IMG/VR virus record: IMGVR_UViG_3300029263_000815
Location: 1 to 37,665 of that record
DNA: 37,665 nt
Strand: one strand, 5' to 3'
Origin: a virus
In this document: positions 35,715 to 37,665 of the stretch, piece by piece
Layout: each line of letters starts with the position of its first letter
Numbering within the stretch: position 1 is the stretch's first letter
Translations under genes and position numbers: made by a program
Notes under the pieces: generated by a model
Databases searched by the model: none
What the model saw: only the letters and a program-made list of their open reading frames with translations
Told to the model about the DNA's origin: nothing

Positions 35715-36023
35715 TTAAATAAGTTCTTTTATATCTTCCCCTGGAATAGATATAGGTTCATCCATTATATTTGGCGCAGAAGTAATTAAGTTTTCAACTG
35801 GTTGCAAAGAACCATCTTCAATAACTGTTTCTGTTCCTATCATATTACCATTTCTTTGTAATTGTCTACCAAACTTTGGACTCATCTTTTGTTGGTCAAT
35901 AGGTGAAATAAAATTATTTTTTATTTCAAAATCTAATTTAGGCATACCCATTAAGTCTCCAGAGTTTTCCATCATTTCCATGGGATTATTAAAATCTTTT
36001 CTTATATCATCTATTGTTGCCAT
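35715..36023 (-). CDS. Hypothetical acidic protein, 102 residues
   Basis: The sequence is Met/Asp/Glu/Pro-rich (NPMEMMENSGDLMGMPKLDF, PISIPGEDIKEL) and likely largely extended or disordered. Its start overlaps the stop of a 35-residue upstream gene by TAATG. No signal peptide or motif is recognisable. It may be a virion or assembly accessory. Confidence 0.55.
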   Translation of the reverse strand: MATIDDIRKDFNNPMEMMENSGDLMGMPKLDFEIKNNFISPIDQQKMSPKFGRQLQRNGNMIGTETVIEDGSLQPVENLITSAPNIMDEPISIPGEDIKELI

Positions 36024-36130
36024 TATTTCTTAGCTTTAAGCTTGTCTATTAGTTTTTGTAATTTTGCAATTTTTTTATCAATCGAAGAGTATACTTTTAC
36101 TTCTTCTTTTTTAATTTCTTTTTTTGCCAT
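36023..36130 (-). CDS. 35-residue lysine-rich helical peptide
   Basis: The frame reads MAKKEIKKEEVKVYSSIDKK and ends LQKLIDKLKAKK. It is a charged amphipathic helix. The stop overlaps the next start (TAATG), and it begins 2 bases after the stop of the winged-helix-like gene, so it fills the gap exactly. It probably is real; function is unknown. Confidence 0.5.
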   Translation of the reverse strand: MAKKEIKKEEVKVYSSIDKKIAKLQKLIDKLKAKK

Positions 36131-36132
36131 GA

Positions 36133-36576
36133 TTATCGGTTTTTATCTTTATTTACGTTGTTTATGGATGTAATCATTACTTTATCTATGTAACTTTTAC
36201 CCTTCATTATTTTATTTCGTGCTGTAGACGTTGGTATGTCTTGTTTACCAAGCATAATACGATACATACGACTTATTAGTTGTTTACACTTAAAGGAAAC
36301 TTTATAGATATTATACTTTTGAGTTGTACGATTATGTGTTCTCCATACGATTATCCAACCTTCTTTAAGTAATCTGTTCCAGCGTCTGTTGTCCCAACTG
36401 TAAGAATATGTACCGATTTTAAAATCTTCTCTTGTAAAAAGATCCATGCAATCGAAATAAATTAATAATTCAAGATCTGCATCATTTAATTCATTATTTT
36501 TACAGGCCCATTTTCTAATGATCCGATAATGTTTTAAAAGATTTAAATCTTTAATATCGCTAGCTTCTAGTCTCAT
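36133..36576 (-). CDS. Putative winged-helix protein, 147 residues
   Basis: The helical segment LNDADLELLIYFDCMDLFTR, then YSWDNRRWNRLLKEGWIIVW and KYNIYKVSFKCKQLISRM, gives the helix, recognition-helix and beta-wing layout of MarR-like winged-helix proteins. The C-terminal ~30 residues are basic. It overlaps GroES by ATGA and so is co-translated with the chaperonin genes. It could be a transcriptional regulator, or a virion protein using the same fold. I recall close relatives as hypotheticals in marine phages. The fold is inferred from pattern only. Confidence 0.6.
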   Translation of the reverse strand: MRLEASDIKDLNLLKHYRIIRKWACKNNELNDADLELLIYFDCMDLFTREDFKIGTYSYSWDNRRWNRLLKEGWIIVWRTHNRTTQKYNIYKVSFKCKQLISRMYRIMLGKQDIPTSTARNKIMKGKSYIDKVMITSINNVNKDKNR

Positions 36577-36833
36577 ATAACAACAACTACGTGTGCCATA
36601 TTAACTACTTGATATATTTCTTTTTTTATTTCTATTTGATGAGTATTATTTTTATCAAAATAAATAACATCACCTTTTTTGATTCCTATAACACTGCTTC
36701 CAGCTGACAATATCATGCCTTCAGCATATCTTATATCCTCTCTTTGTTTTTCTGCTAAGAATAGACCACCTTTTGTTTCAGATACCCCTTGCTTAGTCAT
36801 GTTGACTATTAAATTACTACCTATTGCTTTCAT
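36573..36833 (-). CDS. groES: Co-chaperonin GroES (Cpn10), 86 residues
   Basis: GroES caps the GroEL chamber and helps enclosed proteins fold. The protein has the Cpn10 order: IGSNLIVNM first strand, mobile loop at about 13-27 (TKQGVSETKGGLFLAE) with the GGLFL GroEL-binding element, IKKGDVIYFD, and a final AHVVVVI strand. It is about 11 residues shorter than E. coli GroES. Its start overlaps the end of groEL by 17 bases, so the order groEL-groES is reversed relative to the usual bacterial groES-groEL. The next gene overlaps by ATGA. Confidence 0.9.
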   Translation of the reverse strand: MKAIGSNLIVNMTKQGVSETKGGLFLAEKQREDIRYAEGMILSAGSSVIGIKKGDVIYFDKNNTHQIEIKKEIYQVVNMAHVVVVI

Positions 36834-37665
36834 TAACTCTAAGATTATTGATTACACAATCGGTTGATAAAATAGTAGTAGCTACAGAAGCCGCATTTCT
36901 TAATGCACTTTTTGTTACCAGTAAAGGATCTATAATTCCGGACTTAATCATATTTACCATATTTCCTGTAACAACGTTTAACCCTTCTCCTTCTGTTGTA
37001 GGTATTTTGTAGTTCTCTATACCTGCATTTGCTAATATGGTCTTAAACGGCGCCTTAATAGCGTCTAATAAAACCTTTTCACCTTCAGAAGTTACTAGTA
37101 TGTTTTGTGCAGCGTTTAAAAGAGCAATACCTCCACCTGGGACAATACCTTCTTTTATAGCGGCTTTAGTAGCACATATAGCGTCTTCGACTCTATCTCT
37201 TTTTTCTTTTAATTCAACTTCAGAATTAGCGCCAACTTTTACAACAGCAACTTTACCTGATAACCTAGCTAATCTTTTTTCATAGTTAACTATTATAGCG
37301 CCATGCTTAGCTGTTTTAAGTTTTTGCTTTAAATCTTCAATTAATTTTTTTATTTCCTCAGAGCTTTCTCCAACGTGCAAAATAGTTTCTGTTTGTGTAC
37401 TTACACTTTTTAAACACTCACCAAGTTGTTCTGGTTGTATTAAATCTATGTCATCACCTAAATCTTCATTAATAACAGTGGAACCAGTAAGCAAAGCTAA
37501 GTCTTCTAAAGTTTCTTTTTTATTTACGCCATAAGTAGGTGCATCAATTACATTAACTTTAATATTACCTTTAATTTTATTCATTGCTAAGGCTGACATA
37601 ACCTGTTGGTCAATATCAGCTATAATTAATAAAGATCTATTAATTTTTATAGCATATTCTAAAAC
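36817..37665 (-). CDS. groEL: Chaperonin GroEL, C-terminal half (cut by the window edge)
   Basis: The frame is open to the right edge, so 282 residues of the C-terminal half are present and the start lies outside. The edge segment VLEYAIKINRSLLIIADI aligns with the apical-domain strand of E. coli GroEL (PLLIIAED). Visible intermediate and equatorial motifs are RVEDAICATKAAIKEGIVPG, containing the Asp equivalent to Asp398 needed for ATP hydrolysis, then GGGIAL, and KSALRNAASVATTILSTDCV near the end. The protein stops at VINNLRVNESNR and lacks the Gly-Gly-Met tail of most bacterial GroELs. Apical-domain substrate-binding residues fall partly at the edge. A divergent phage chaperonin acting with the adjacent GroES is likely. 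Confidence 0.92.
   Translation of the reverse strand, partial: VLEYAIKINRSLLIIADIDQQVMSALAMNKIKGNIKVNVIDAPTYGVNKKETLEDLALLTGSTVINEDLGDDIDLIQPEQLGECLKSVSTQTETILHVGESSEEIKKLIEDLKQKLKTAKHGAIIVNYEKRLARLSGKVAVVKVGANSEVELKEKRDRVEDAICATKAAIKEGIVPGGGIALLNAAQNILVTSEGEKVLLDAIKAPFKTILANAGIENYKIPTTEGEGLNVVTGNMVNMIKSGIIDPLLVTKSALRNAASVATTILSTDCVINNLRVNESNR

Noticed and set aside
36817-37599. GroEL fragment starting at the internal Met at 37599
   Set aside because: The frame continues in register to the edge at 37665 and aligns with GroEL upstream of that Met, so the gene is cut by the window rather than starting there.
30425-37665. Stop-codon reassignment (TAG or TGA recoding as in some crAss-like phages)
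   Set aside because: TAG ends groEL, the 75- and 157-residue genes, and TGA ends groES, TerL and others, each with the next gene starting at or right after the stop. Long frames do not need read-through.
1-37665. tRNA genes, CRISPR arrays, integrase or insertion sequences
   Set aside because: No spacer exceeds about 80 bases, no regularly spaced repeats or recombinase/transposase motifs were seen, and coding density leaves no room for a tRNA.

Overview
The window is a 37.7-kb, AT-rich fragment of a tailed double-stranded DNA phage genome, most likely a marine podovirus with a Bacteroidota (flavobacterial) host. The phage assignment rests on a near-complete virion module: terminase, portal, scaffold, HK97-type capsid, ring/adaptor and nozzle proteins, internal virion proteins and lysis genes. 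Gene order and sequence style resemble crAss-like and other T7-type podoviruses. The host guess rests on A-rich leaders without Shine-Dalgarno sites and on a Bacteroidota-style lipoprotein. Both placements are inference without database searches.

Almost everything is read leftward (minus strand) in one dense block from 37665 down to about 600. In transcription order it holds: (1) a GroEL C-terminal half cut by the right edge, then GroES, a winged-helix-like protein and small proteins (about 37665-35490); (2) an M15 peptidase endolysin, very basic small proteins and beta-rich, probably virion, proteins (about 35476-32654); (3) Cys-rich and HExxH mini-proteins, a GTA-type holin, small packaging-adjacent genes and a GroES-like double-barrel candidate (about 32652-30425); (4) TerL, portal, scaffold, major capsid protein, a conserved unknown, ring protein, tail adaptor, a 1725-aa and a 625-aa nozzle-type protein (30425-11929); (5) three genes of rising size (262, 694, 2452 aa) whose order recalls the T7 gp14-gp15-gp16 ejection proteins, the largest carrying an HEILH metallopeptidase motif (11903-1614); (6) small basic proteins and a possible inner-membrane/lipoprotein spanin pair (1611-676).

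At the left edge the C-terminal part of a class I ribonucleotide reductase large subunit is read rightward. It converges with the virion block on two back-to-back intrinsic terminators in the 77-bp gap.

The genes read as a late operon: chaperonins for folding large or many virion proteins, head assembly and packaging, a short-tail assembly, a DNA-ejection set and lysis. Start and stop codons often overlap (TAATG, ATGA, TAGTG), which suggests translational coupling. TAA, TGA and TAG all act as stops, so there is no sign of stop-codon reassignment. No tRNA, CRISPR array, integrase, insertion sequence or attachment site was seen. No gene-free stretch exceeds about 80 bases.
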